NCBI GenBank assembly: GCA_041497995.1
Contig: JBGQHM010000061.1
Span: 1 to 23,749, forward strand
Reading direction: 5' to 3'
Origin: DATKMS01 sp041497995
Lineage (GTDB): Bacteria > Desulfobacterota > Binatia > HRBIN30
DNA length: 23,749 nucleotides
How positions within the stretch are numbered: position 1 is the stretch's first letter; each line of letters opens with the position of its first letter. Of the stretch, positions 6,322 to 15,763 are shown in pieces. The position numbers and the translations under genes were made by a program. The notes under the pieces were generated by a model that was given only the letters and a program-made list of their open reading frames with translations, was not told the origin of the DNA and made no database searches.

Positions 6322-6546
6322 ATGTCCTGGCTGCAGCGTGCGTCCAATGCACTGACGCCCTTCGAGGGCGTGCTCGGCCTGCGCCAGCACTTCAGCGACG
6401 CGCAGATTGTCGAGCTCGGGCTCGGCGTGGGCTTGTTCATGGCGCTGTCTAAAGTCATGATCACCCTCGGCCTCGAACCGGAGAACATGCCGACAACCGT
6501 GCTGCCAACACCGAGCGTGTCCAACAAGAAAGAGAGTGACGTATGA
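6322..6546 (+). CDS. Small protein resembling the C-terminus of a carboxymuconolactone decarboxylase-family protein
   Basis: This 74-residue reading frame contains LRQHFSDAQIVELGLGVGLF followed by MALSKVMITLGLEPE. That strongly resembles the last helical stretch of CMD/AhpD-like proteins (typically FSDxxIVELTLxxGLYN). Complete members are about 120-190 residues and carry CxxC plus His in the missing part, so no CMD chemistry can be expected here. It may be a decayed remnant or a small retained protein. Its stop overlaps the RidA start (ATGA, 6543-6546), which suggests it is still translated and coupled. No convincing ribosome site precedes ATG 6322. Confidence 0.5.
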   Translation: MSWLQRASNALTPFEGVLGLRQHFSDAQIVELGLGVGLFMALSKVMITLGLEPENMPTTVLPTPSVSNKKESDV

Positions 6547-6938
6547 GCGATAGACAATTTCTGGTGCCCAAAGGCACGGAAATGATGCGCGAGCGCTACC
6601 ACTTTTCTCAGGGCGTGCAGGTGGGCAACACCATCTACGTGTCCGGCCAAGGCGGGTGGAACGCCGACTTCAGCATCGCCGACACGGCCGCGGCCCAAGC
6701 GCGCCAAGCGTTTCGCAACATGGCGACGGTTCTGAAGGAAGCGGCGGCATCGCTCGACGATGTCGTCGAGCTCACCTCGTACCACCTCGACATGGATCAG
6801 ATGGGCGCGGTGGTCGAAGCAATGCGCGAGGCGTTTCCGAAGCATCAGCCGGCGTGGACCGCAGTCGGGGTGACACGGCTGGCGCTGCCGCAGATGCTGG
6901 TGGAGATCAAAGCAACCGCGGTCGTTCGCAAGCCGTGA
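6543..6938 (+). CDS. RidA/YjgF/YER057c family protein lacking the catalytic arginine
   Basis: This protein of 131 residues shows the chorismate-mutase-like RidA fold from end to end. The landmarks are FSQGVQVGNTIYVSGQGGWN, AFRNMATVLKEAAASLDDVV and the C-terminal PAWTAVGVTRLALPQMLVEI. True RidA enamine/imine deaminases use an Arg in a PARxxVxV context (R105 in E. coli). Here that position is Trp in PAWTAVGV, so 2-aminoacrylate deaminase activity is not expected. Other Rid subfamilies also lack this Arg and have other or unknown roles. The gene overlaps the CMD fragment by 4 bases and its TGA overlaps the GTG of thpR, indicating translational coupling. Confidence 0.85.
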   Translation: MSDRQFLVPKGTEMMRERYHFSQGVQVGNTIYVSGQGGWNADFSIADTAAAQARQAFRNMATVLKEAAASLDDVVELTSYHLDMDQMGAVVEAMREAFPKHQPAWTAVGVTRLALPQMLVEIKATAVVRKP

Positions 6939-7532
6939 ACCGTGAAGCACCCGGGAGCACGGGCATCCGGAGTTTCGTCGCGGTCGATCTGGATGCACAG
7001 GTGCGACACGCGGTGAGTGCCCTGCAGAGGGAGCTCGCGCGGATGAACGCCGATGTCCGTTGGGTACGCGCCGAAGGGATGCACGTTACGTTGAAGTTTC
7101 TCGGCTCGGTCGAAGCGCCGCGGCTGGAACGCGTGCATGACACGTTGGCGGCGGTCGTCGCGGCGCAGCGGGTCTTGCATGTGCGTACCCGCGGGCTCGG
7201 CGCATTTCCCGGCTGGCGCCGGCCGCGCGTCGTGTGGGTTGGTCTGCATGGCGACGGTTTGGTTGAGCTGGCACAGTGCGTTGAGGCGGCACTCACGCCG
7301 CTGGGTTTCGAGCGCGAGCAGCGTCCCTTCACGCCGCACTTGACGCTCGGCCGCGTCAACAGCACGCGCGGTTGGGCGCGCCTGGAGGAGGTCTGTAAGG
7401 CACATCTTGACGACGACTTCGGAGAAAGCGACATTGGCGCGGTCACCATCTATCAAAGCACCTTGCAACGCGGCGGGTCTCTCTATACGCCGCTATGGAC
7501 AATTCCACTGGGCCGGCATAAAGGAGCATCAC

Positions 7533-7549
<17 letters not shown>
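6935..7549 (+). CDS. thpR: RNA 2',3'-cyclic phosphodiesterase
   Basis: This protein of 204 residues belongs to the 2H phosphoesterase family (LigT/ThpR), which hydrolyses RNA 2',3'-cyclic phosphates and can ligate tRNA halves. The two catalytic HxT motifs are HVTLKFLG (H50, T52) and HLTLGRV (H135, T137). The opening GIRSFVAVDLDAQVRHAV matches the family N-terminus. The start is GTG 6935, overlapping the RidA stop by 4 bases (GTGA); the frame is open much further upstream but only as a shadow of RidA. The 3' end overlaps recA by 17 bases and contains the recA ribosome site. thpR beside recA is a familiar arrangement. Confidence 0.88.
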
Positions 7550-8606
<1,057 letters not shown>

Positions 8607-8621
8607 ACGGTCCGCTGCACG

Positions 8622-8639
8622 GGCGACCGCAGGGTCGCC
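8622..8639. other. Hairpin between recA and pilT
   Basis: GGCGACC (8622-8628) and GGTCGCC (8633-8639) form a 7-bp GC-rich stem with a GCAG loop. There is no T run after it. It could partially attenuate read-through from recA, or stabilise the recA 3' end. Confidence 0.4.
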
Positions 8640-8670
8640 GCTCCACGCCGCCGCGCCGCGACGGTGAGCA

Positions 8671-9825
8671 ATGACCCTCGACGAAATCCTCCGCGCGGCG
8701 GTTCGCTCCGACGCCTCGGACGTCATGCTCAAGGCGGGCAACCCGCCCGGCGTGCGCATCCATGGCGACCTGCTGCCGTTGCCGGACGTCGGACCGCTGA
8801 CCCACGAGGATCTGCAAGCCGCCGTCGATGTCCTCTTGGACGACTACCACCGCCGGCGCTTCACTACCGACCTGCAGGTGGATCTTGCGTACGAGACACC
8901 TGAGCTCGGCCGCTTCCGCGTCAACGTGTTCCGGCAGCGTGGCGAGCTGAGCGCGGTCATCCGCGTCATTCCGAGCCGTATCCGTTCGGTCGCCGAGCTG
9001 AACTTGCCGACGGTCGTTGAGCGTATCTCGGCCGAACGGCGTGGCCTCGTGCTGGTCACCGGCACCACCGGCAGCGGCAAGAGCACGACCCTGGCCGCGA
9101 TGGTCGACTACATCAACGCGAGCCGCCGGTGTCACATCATCACCATCGAAGATCCGATCGAATACACCCACAACGACCAGCTCAGTTACGTCAACCAACG
9201 TGAGGTCGGATTCGATGCCACGACTTTCCCGAACGCCCTGAAAGCGGCGTTGCGCCAGAATCCCGACGTCATCCTCGTCGGCGAGATGCGCGACCTGGAG
9301 ACCATCGAAACTGCCATCCTCGCAGCCGAGACGGGGCATCTGGTGATGAGCACGCTACACACTCTTGACGCACCGGAGACGGTCACCCGTATCATCAGCG
9401 CGTTCCCGGAACATCAGCGCGATCAGACGCGACTCATTCTTTCCAGCATCTTGAAGGGCATCATCAGCCAACGCCTGATCCCACGCGCCAACACCTTCGG
9501 GATGGTGCCGGCGGTCGAGGTGCTGGTATCCACCGCACGCGTGCGCGAGTACATCGCCGACAAGGAGAAGCTGCGCGATCTGCGCGAGGTCATCGCCCAG
9601 GGCCATACCACGTACGGCATGCAGACCTTCGACCAGTCGCTCATGTCGTTGTTGAAGGGCAACCTCATCACGCGCGACGAGGCATTGGGTAACGCCACCA
9701 ATCCGGCAGACTTCGAGCTGAAGCTGCGCGGCATTGCCTCCACCAGCGACAGTCGCTGGGATGATTTCGAAACCCGTGGCGGCGTCGAAAACACGAAGGC
9801 CAAAGTCGAGATCGAGCGCTTCTAG
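8671..9825 (+). CDS. pilT: PilT-family type IV pilus retraction ATPase
   Basis: This 384-residue protein is a secretion/pilus hexameric ATPase of the PilT/PilU group. An N-terminal PAS-like domain (about 1-100, LDEILRAAVRSDASDVMLKA) precedes the RecA-like domain. Walker A is GTTGSGKSTT (131-140), the Asp box is ITIEDPIEY, Walker B is DVILVGEMRD, and the His box is GHLVMSTLHT. GMQTFDQSLMSL near the C-terminus is typical of PilT/PilU. The C-terminal tail after about 345 is longer and more charged than in E. coli-like PilT, so PilU-type is possible. GGTGAG 5 nt upstream supports ATG 8671. It sits between recA and recX; its stop codon lies at the start of a tandem duplication. Confidence 0.9.
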   Translation: MTLDEILRAAVRSDASDVMLKAGNPPGVRIHGDLLPLPDVGPLTHEDLQAAVDVLLDDYHRRRFTTDLQVDLAYETPELGRFRVNVFRQRGELSAVIRVIPSRIRSVAELNLPTVVERISAERRGLVLVTGTTGSGKSTTLAAMVDYINASRRCHIITIEDPIEYTHNDQLSYVNQREVGFDATTFPNALKAALRQNPDVILVGEMRDLETIETAILAAETGHLVMSTLHTLDAPETVTRIISAFPEHQRDQTRLILSSILKGIISQRLIPRANTFGMVPAVEVLVSTARVREYIADKEKLRDLREVIAQGHTTYGMQTFDQSLMSLLKGNLITRDEALGNATNPADFELKLRGIASTSDSRWDDFETRGGVENTKAKVEIERF

Positions 9826-9976
9826 GACCTGCGGTCAGCGTCATTTCTATGGTCCGCTCCCCGTTGGGTCGCTGTAGGGTTCCAAGTCCGACGGGCTGCT
9901 AGGGCCTGCGGCCAGCGTCATTTCTATGGCCCGCTCCCCGATGGGTCGCTCCGGGCTGCCAGTTCGACAGGCTGCT
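9822..9976. repeat. Two-copy ~77-bp tandem duplication at the pilT-recX junction
   Basis: Copy one (9822-9898) and copy two (9899-9976) align along their length at roughly 85% identity with one indel. Shared blocks include CAGCGTCATTTCTATGG and CCGCTCCCCG. Both copies start with CTAGG; in copy one the TAG is the pilT stop. Copy two contains the recX start codon (9926); copy one has the matching ATG at 9849, which reads 17 codons and stops at 9900-9902. Confidence 0.85.
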
Positions 9977-10429
9977 ACCACCGCTCCTGACTCCGCCGCG
10001 TGGGCGTGGGAGCGCGCCGTCCGTCTGCTGGCGCGGCACGACCGCAGCGAGTTCGAAATCCGCGGCCGCTTGGCGGCTCTCGACGTCTCGCCAACAATCA
10101 TCGATGCAACCATTCGCCGGTTGCGCGAGCGGCGGTACGTAGACGATCAGCGTGTCGCCGCCACCGCCGCGGAGTTGGCGTACGGGCGCGGGCACGGGAG
10201 TGAGTACGTCCGCGCCCAACTGACGACCAAAGGTGTCGCAGAGGTGCTGATCGAAGAGTGCATCGCCGCCACCTTTCACGACGAGGCCACTATGGCGCGC
10301 GCCGTGTTGGCGCGTCGCTACCCCAAGGAGCCCGAGCAACCGGCAGAGCGTGCGAAGGCCGCGCGCTTCCTACAGCAGCGCGGCTTTCCTGAGTCAGTGG
10401 TGCTCGCCATTCTGGGGGAAGGCTGCTAA
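9926..10429 (+). CDS. recX: Regulatory protein RecX
   Basis: This protein of 167 residues has the three-helix-repeat architecture of RecX, which caps and inhibits RecA filaments. Recognisable segments are AVRLLARHDRSEFEIRGRLA, then IIDATIRRLRERRYVDDQRV, AELAYGRGHGSEYVRAQLTT, and a C-terminal RFLQQRGFPESVVLAIL. The first 17 or so residues, including ATG 9926 and a second ATG at 9941, come from the second copy of the tandem duplication and have no Shine-Dalgarno sequence, so the exact start is uncertain. The protein reaches the conserved core at about residue 25. Separation from recA by pilT means its expression relative to recA may differ from the usual adjacent arrangement. Confidence 0.88.
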   Translation: MARSPMGRSGLPVRQAATTAPDSAAWAWERAVRLLARHDRSEFEIRGRLAALDVSPTIIDATIRRLRERRYVDDQRVAATAAELAYGRGHGSEYVRAQLTTKGVAEVLIEECIAATFHDEATMARAVLARRYPKEPEQPAERAKAARFLQQRGFPESVVLAILGEGC

Positions 10430-10440
10430 GCATTGAAGTG

Positions 10441-13070
10441 ATGACCGGAGCGGAAATTCGTTCGGCGTTTCTGGATTTCTTCCGGCAGCGTGGCCACGAA
10501 GTGGTGCGCAGCGCGTCGCTCGTGCCCGAGAATGACCCCACGCTGCTGTTCACCAACGCCGGCATGGTGCAATTCAAGGAAGTCTTCCTGGGCCACGAGA
10601 CGCGCACCAACTTGCGCGCTACCAGCGCGCAACGGTGCCTCCGTCTGAGCGGCAAGCACAACGATCTTGATGAGGTCGGTCGCGACACGTACCACCACAC
10701 GCTCTTCGAGATGCTCGGTAACTGGTCGTTCGGCGACTACTACAAGAAGGAAGCGATCGGCTGGGCGTGGGAGCTGCTCACCAAGGAGTGGCAGCTGCCG
10801 AAGGATCGGCTGTACGCCACCGTGTTCACCAGCGACGAAGACGCCGAACGCTTGTGGCGCAGCGAGACCGACATCGGACACGAACGCATTCTGCGATTCG
10901 GCGAAAAGGACAATTTCTGGGAGATGGGTGAGACCGGGCCGTGCGGACCGTGCTCGGAGATCCACATCGACCGCGGCGCCGGCGCGTGCGACCGGCAGCA
11001 CGTCGCCGGACATGTCTGCGCCGTCAATGCCGGCTGCGCCCGCTACATCGAGTTGTGGAACTTGGTCTTCATCCAGTACAACCGCGTCGCCGGCGGCGCG
11101 CTGGAAGAGCTGCGTGCTAAGCACGTGGACACTGGCGCCGGCCTCGAACGTCTCGCCGCGGTCCTCCAGGGCGTGCAGTCGAACTACGATACCGACTTGC
11201 TCCGCAATCTGATCCGCTTCACCGAGGAGCACGCCAAGCGGCGTTACGGCAAGAACGCCGACGACGACCTGGCGTTCCGCGTCATCGCCGATCATTCGCG
11301 CGCCCTGAGCTTCATGATCGCCGACGGCGTCGTACCGGCGAACGAAGGCCGCGGGTACGTGCTGCGGCGCATCTTGCGGCGCGCCGCCCGGCACGCGCGC
11401 CAGCTCGGCTTCACCGAGCCCTACCTCTGGCATGTGACCAAAGCGGTCGCCGACACGATGGGCGCCGCCTATCCCGAGATCATCGAGCGTCACAGCTACA
11501 TCGAAGAGGTCATTCGCACCGAAGAGGAGCGCTTCGCCGAGACCCTCGATAAGGGCTTGGCGCTGCTGGATCACGAACGCCGTACGCTGCGCGAACGCGG
11601 TATCAAGCAGCTGCCTGGTGAGATCGCGTTCCGCCTCTACGACACCTTCGGCTTCCCGATCGACATGACCGAAGACATCCTGCGCGAGGGTGGGATGACC
11701 GTCGACAGCGCCGGCTTCGAGCGCAGCATGGATGTGCAACGACGCCGCGCCCGTGAGGCGCGCAAGGCGGGGGCGGAGGCCGGTGTGACGCACGGCGCAT
11801 TCGTCACGCGCTTCGCCGGTGATCGCGTCGCCGATGTCGAGTCGGAAATCCTCGCCCTCTACCGCGACGGCGAAGAGCACGCTGAGGTCCGCGAGGGCGA
11901 TCAGGTCCAGATCATCGCGGCAGAGACGCCCTTCTACGGCGAGTCCGGCGGGCAGGTGGGCGACCGCGGGCAGATCGAGGCTGGCGACGGCACGCTCGTC
12001 GACATCACCGACACACAGAAACCGCGCAGCGACCTGACGGTGCACATCGGAACGGTGCGGCGCGGGGCGTTGCGCCGCGGGCAACGCGTCCACCTGCGCA
12101 TCGATGGCGCGTGGCGCGAGGCCGCGCGTCTGAATCACTCCGCGACGCATATCCTGCACGCAGTGCTGCGCGACCGTCTGGGCACACATGTGCGTCAGGC
12201 TGGATCGCTGGTCGCACCCGACCGTCTGCGGTTTGACTTCACTCACCCGACCGGCATCGACGATGCGACGCTGACGGCTATCGAGGACGAGACCAACGCG
12301 CACATCCGCGACAACGCCGACGTCACAACGACCGAGATGGGGTACGACGACGCCATCAAGAAGGGGGCGCTGGCGTTCTTCGGCGACAAGTACGGCGACC
12401 GCGTGCGTGTGGTGAAGATGGGCGACTTCTCGGTCGAGCTGTGCGGTGGGACGCACGTGCAGCGCACCGGAGACATCGGTGTCTTCAAAGTGCGCAGCGA
12501 GGCGGGGGTCGCCGCGGGTGTGCGGCGCGTCGAAGCCATGACCGGCGCCGGCGCGCTGCAGTCGATCCGCGAGCGCGAGCTCACCTTGCGCCAGCTCGGT
12601 GAGCTGGTGAAGGGGAACGAGACGGAGGTCGCCGAAAAGGTCGAGCGCTTGCTCGCGCAACAGCGGGAGCTGGAACGCCAGCTGCAGCAACTCCGCGCAA
12701 AGGTCGCGGGGTCGCAGAGCGAGGACTTGGCGAGTCAGGCATTCACCAGCCGCGCCGGCTTCAAGGTCGTCACCGCGCACGTCGACGGCGTCGATCAGAA
12801 GCGGCTGCTGGAAATGGCGGACGCGCTGCGCGAGCGTCTCGGGAGTGGCGTCGTGATCCTGGCTAGCGGTGAAGCCGACCGGGTCAATCTGCTCGCGGCG
12901 GTCACCAAGGATCTCGCGAAGCAGGTGCACGCCGGACAGCTCATCGCTAAGCTGGCACCCATCGTCGGCGGCCGCGGCGGCGGCCGGCCGGAGCTGGCAC
13001 AGGCCGGCGGCAAGGATCCGTCGAAGATTGCGGACGCGCTGCAAGCGGCGCGCGAGCTGTTCGAAAGGGA

Positions 13071-13074
<4 letters not shown>
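10441..13074 (+). CDS. alaS: Alanyl-tRNA synthetase
   Basis: AlaS, 877 residues, charges tRNA-Ala by ATP-dependent aminoacylation. The class II catalytic core is N-terminal (SAFLDFFRQRGHEVVRSASL, NDPTLLFTNAGMVQFKEVFL). The tRNA-recognition helices follow, and then the editing domain with zinc-site residues H566 and H570 (HSATH) and C668 and H672 (CGGTH). The C-Ala/DHHA1 domain ends with GRGGGRPELAQAGGKDPSKI. Length matches the family. ATG 10441 is preferred, though the adjacent GTG at 10438 is equally possible; no strong ribosome site is close. recX ends 11 bases upstream and phoH overlaps the stop. The G3-U70 tRNA-Ala it would recognise is encoded at 20894-20966. Confidence 0.97.
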
Positions 13075-14070
<996 letters not shown>

Positions 14071-14081
<11 letters not shown>

Positions 14082-14607
14082 CGTCCTCTGCCGCTGCGCG
14101 GCACCAGGTATCGGCGCCACGCAAGTCCGCGCCGACGCCCGGTGCCTGCTGGCGGCGCTGGGTGAGACGGACGCGGAGCTCACCATCAGCCTCATCACCG
14201 ATGTGGAGATGCACGCGCTCAATCGCGCCTACCGCGGCACGGACCGGCCCACGGACGTGTTGGCCTTCGCCATGCGCGAAGGGGCCCGCGTGCGCGGTGA
14301 TGACGCCGTGCTCGGCGATGTGATCATCTCGCTGGAGACCGCCGCCCGCCAAGCGCGTGAGCGCGGCGTGCCGACGGCCCAGGAGGTGCGCACGCTGCTG
14401 ATTCACGGCGTACTGCATCTGCTCGGCTACGATCACGAACGGTCCGTGGAGGCGCGGCGGATGCAGGCTATGGAACGGCGCTTGTTGGGCTCGCTGTCCC
14501 TCGGCGACAAGGGCAGGGGGATGCACGACGCGCCGGTGGGTGCTAAGAAACGCTCACCCCGACCCTCTCCACGAGGGAGAGGGAGACGAGTCAGCGCGAG
14601 GGGATGA
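14071..14607 (+). CDS. ybeY: Endoribonuclease YbeY (16S rRNA maturation), with C-terminal extension
   Basis: YbeY is a single-strand endoribonuclease needed for 16S rRNA 3'-end processing and ribosome quality control. The zinc-binding signature HGVLHLLGYDH is complete (H112, H116, H122), and ISLITDVEMHALNRAYRGTD and PTDVLAFAM are conserved. The core fits about 145 residues; the frame then runs on to 178 through a basic tail rich in Arg, Ser and Pro. That tail is encoded by an intergenic-type inverted repeat (14563-14583). The tail is therefore probably an accidental read-through of a repeat that displaced the original stop. The start at ATG 14071 lies within phoH. Confidence 0.92.
14563..14583. 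repeat. CCCTCTCC/GGAGAGGG inverted repeat inside the ybeY 3' end
   Basis: CCCTCTCC (14563-14570) and GGAGAGGG (14576-14583) make a perfect 8-bp stem around ACGAG. The preceding CACCCCGA and following AGACG match a dispersed intergenic element I recall from many high-GC genomes. Here it is translated as the ybeY tail. Confidence 0.65.
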
Positions 14608-14610
14608 GCG

Positions 14611-15709
14611 ATGGACGATCTATCCTTGAAGGACCGCATAGCGAAGGTGGAAGAACGCCTCAACACGTTCGGGAGGCATCTTTGACGTCGCCACGCGCGA
14701 GGAACGCATCGCCGCGCTCAATGCCCAAGCGACCGCGCCCGATTTCTGGAACAACAGCGACCAAGCGCAGAAGGTCTTGAAGGAGCGCGCCGAGCTGGCA
14801 GACCCGCTGGCCGCGTGGCGCAAGCAGTTGCAGGAGCTCGAGGACACCAAGGTCTTTGCGGAGTTGGCGGCGGAAGGAACCGATGAGGCGGAGGCCGAAG
14901 CCGACGCCAAGCTGAAGGAGCTCGAAGCAACGCTGGAGCGCATGGAGCTACAGCGCACGCTCGGCGGTGAGCACGACGCAGGGAACGCCATCGTCACGCT
15001 GCACCCCGGTGCCGGTGGGACGGAGGCGCAGGACTGGGCGGAGATCCTGCTGCGCATGTACCTGCGCTGGGTGGAGCGCCACGGGTTCAAGGCGCAGTTG
15101 GTCGACACGCAGCCGGGTGAGGGCGCAGGCATCAAGAACGCCACCATCACCGTCGAAGGGCCGTATGCCTTCGGCTACTTGAAGGCCGAAGCCGGCATCC
15201 ACCGGCTGGTGCGCATCTCGCCATTCGACTCGAACGCGCGGCGCCACACCTCATTCGCATCGGTTTTTGTCTATCCCGAAGTCGACGATGAAGTAGAGAT
15301 CGACATCAACGAGGCCGACCTGCGCATCGACACCTATCGTTCCAGCGGCGCCGGCGGCCAGCACGTCAACAAGACGGATTCCGCGGTGCGCCTGACGCAT
15401 CTGCCCACCGGCATCGTCGTCGCCTGCCAGAACGAGCGCTCGCAGCACAAGAACAAGTCGATGGCCATGAAGATCCTGCGCGCCCGCCTGTACGAGCTGG
15501 AGAAGCAAAAGCAGCGCGAGAAGGTGGCGGAGATGGACAAGGCGAAGAAGGACATCGCCTGGGGCAGCCAGATCCGTTCGTACGTCTTGCATCCGTACCG
15601 GCTGGTGAAGGACCACCGCACCGGCATCGAGGTCGGCAACGCCGACGCGGTGCTCGACGGCGACCTCGACCAGTTCATCGAAGCGTATCTGCAGGCGCAA
15701 GCAGCGTAG
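14611..15709 (+). CDS. prfB: Peptide chain release factor 2, expressed by programmed +1 frameshifting
   Basis: RF2 recognises UGA and UAA stop codons and triggers peptide release. Translation starts at ATG 14611 (GAGGGG 7 nt upstream), reads 24 codons to CTT, meets in-frame TGA at 14683-14685, and must shift +1 to read GAC at 14684. The joined product is 365 residues, the same length as E. coli RF2. The stop-codon selectivity tripeptide SPF is at 203-205 and the peptidyl-transferase motif GGQ at 248-250, two positions before the E. coli numbering. After the shift the protein reads DVATREERIAALNAQATAPD, matching RF2. The gene follows ybeY after 3 bases. Confidence 0.96.
14671..14686 (+). promoter_or_regulatory. 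RF2 programmed +1 frameshift site
   Basis: GGGAGG CAT CTT TGA C contains an internal Shine-Dalgarno-like GGGAGG three bases before the slippery CTT, then the in-frame TGA followed by C. The spacing is that of the E. coli element (AGGGGG TAT CTT TGA C). When RF2 is scarce, slow termination at TGA allows the shift, giving autoregulation. Confidence 0.95.
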
Positions 15710-15763
15710 CCCGTTTTCGCCGTTTGCTCGCGTTTCGCCGCCGGCTGCGGTACACCTCACGGC

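Noticed and set aside
10426..13044. 872-codon open frame antisense to alaS
   Set aside because: It is the mirror frame of a fully conserved alaS; the translation has no recognisable domain and high-GC codon bias keeps it open.
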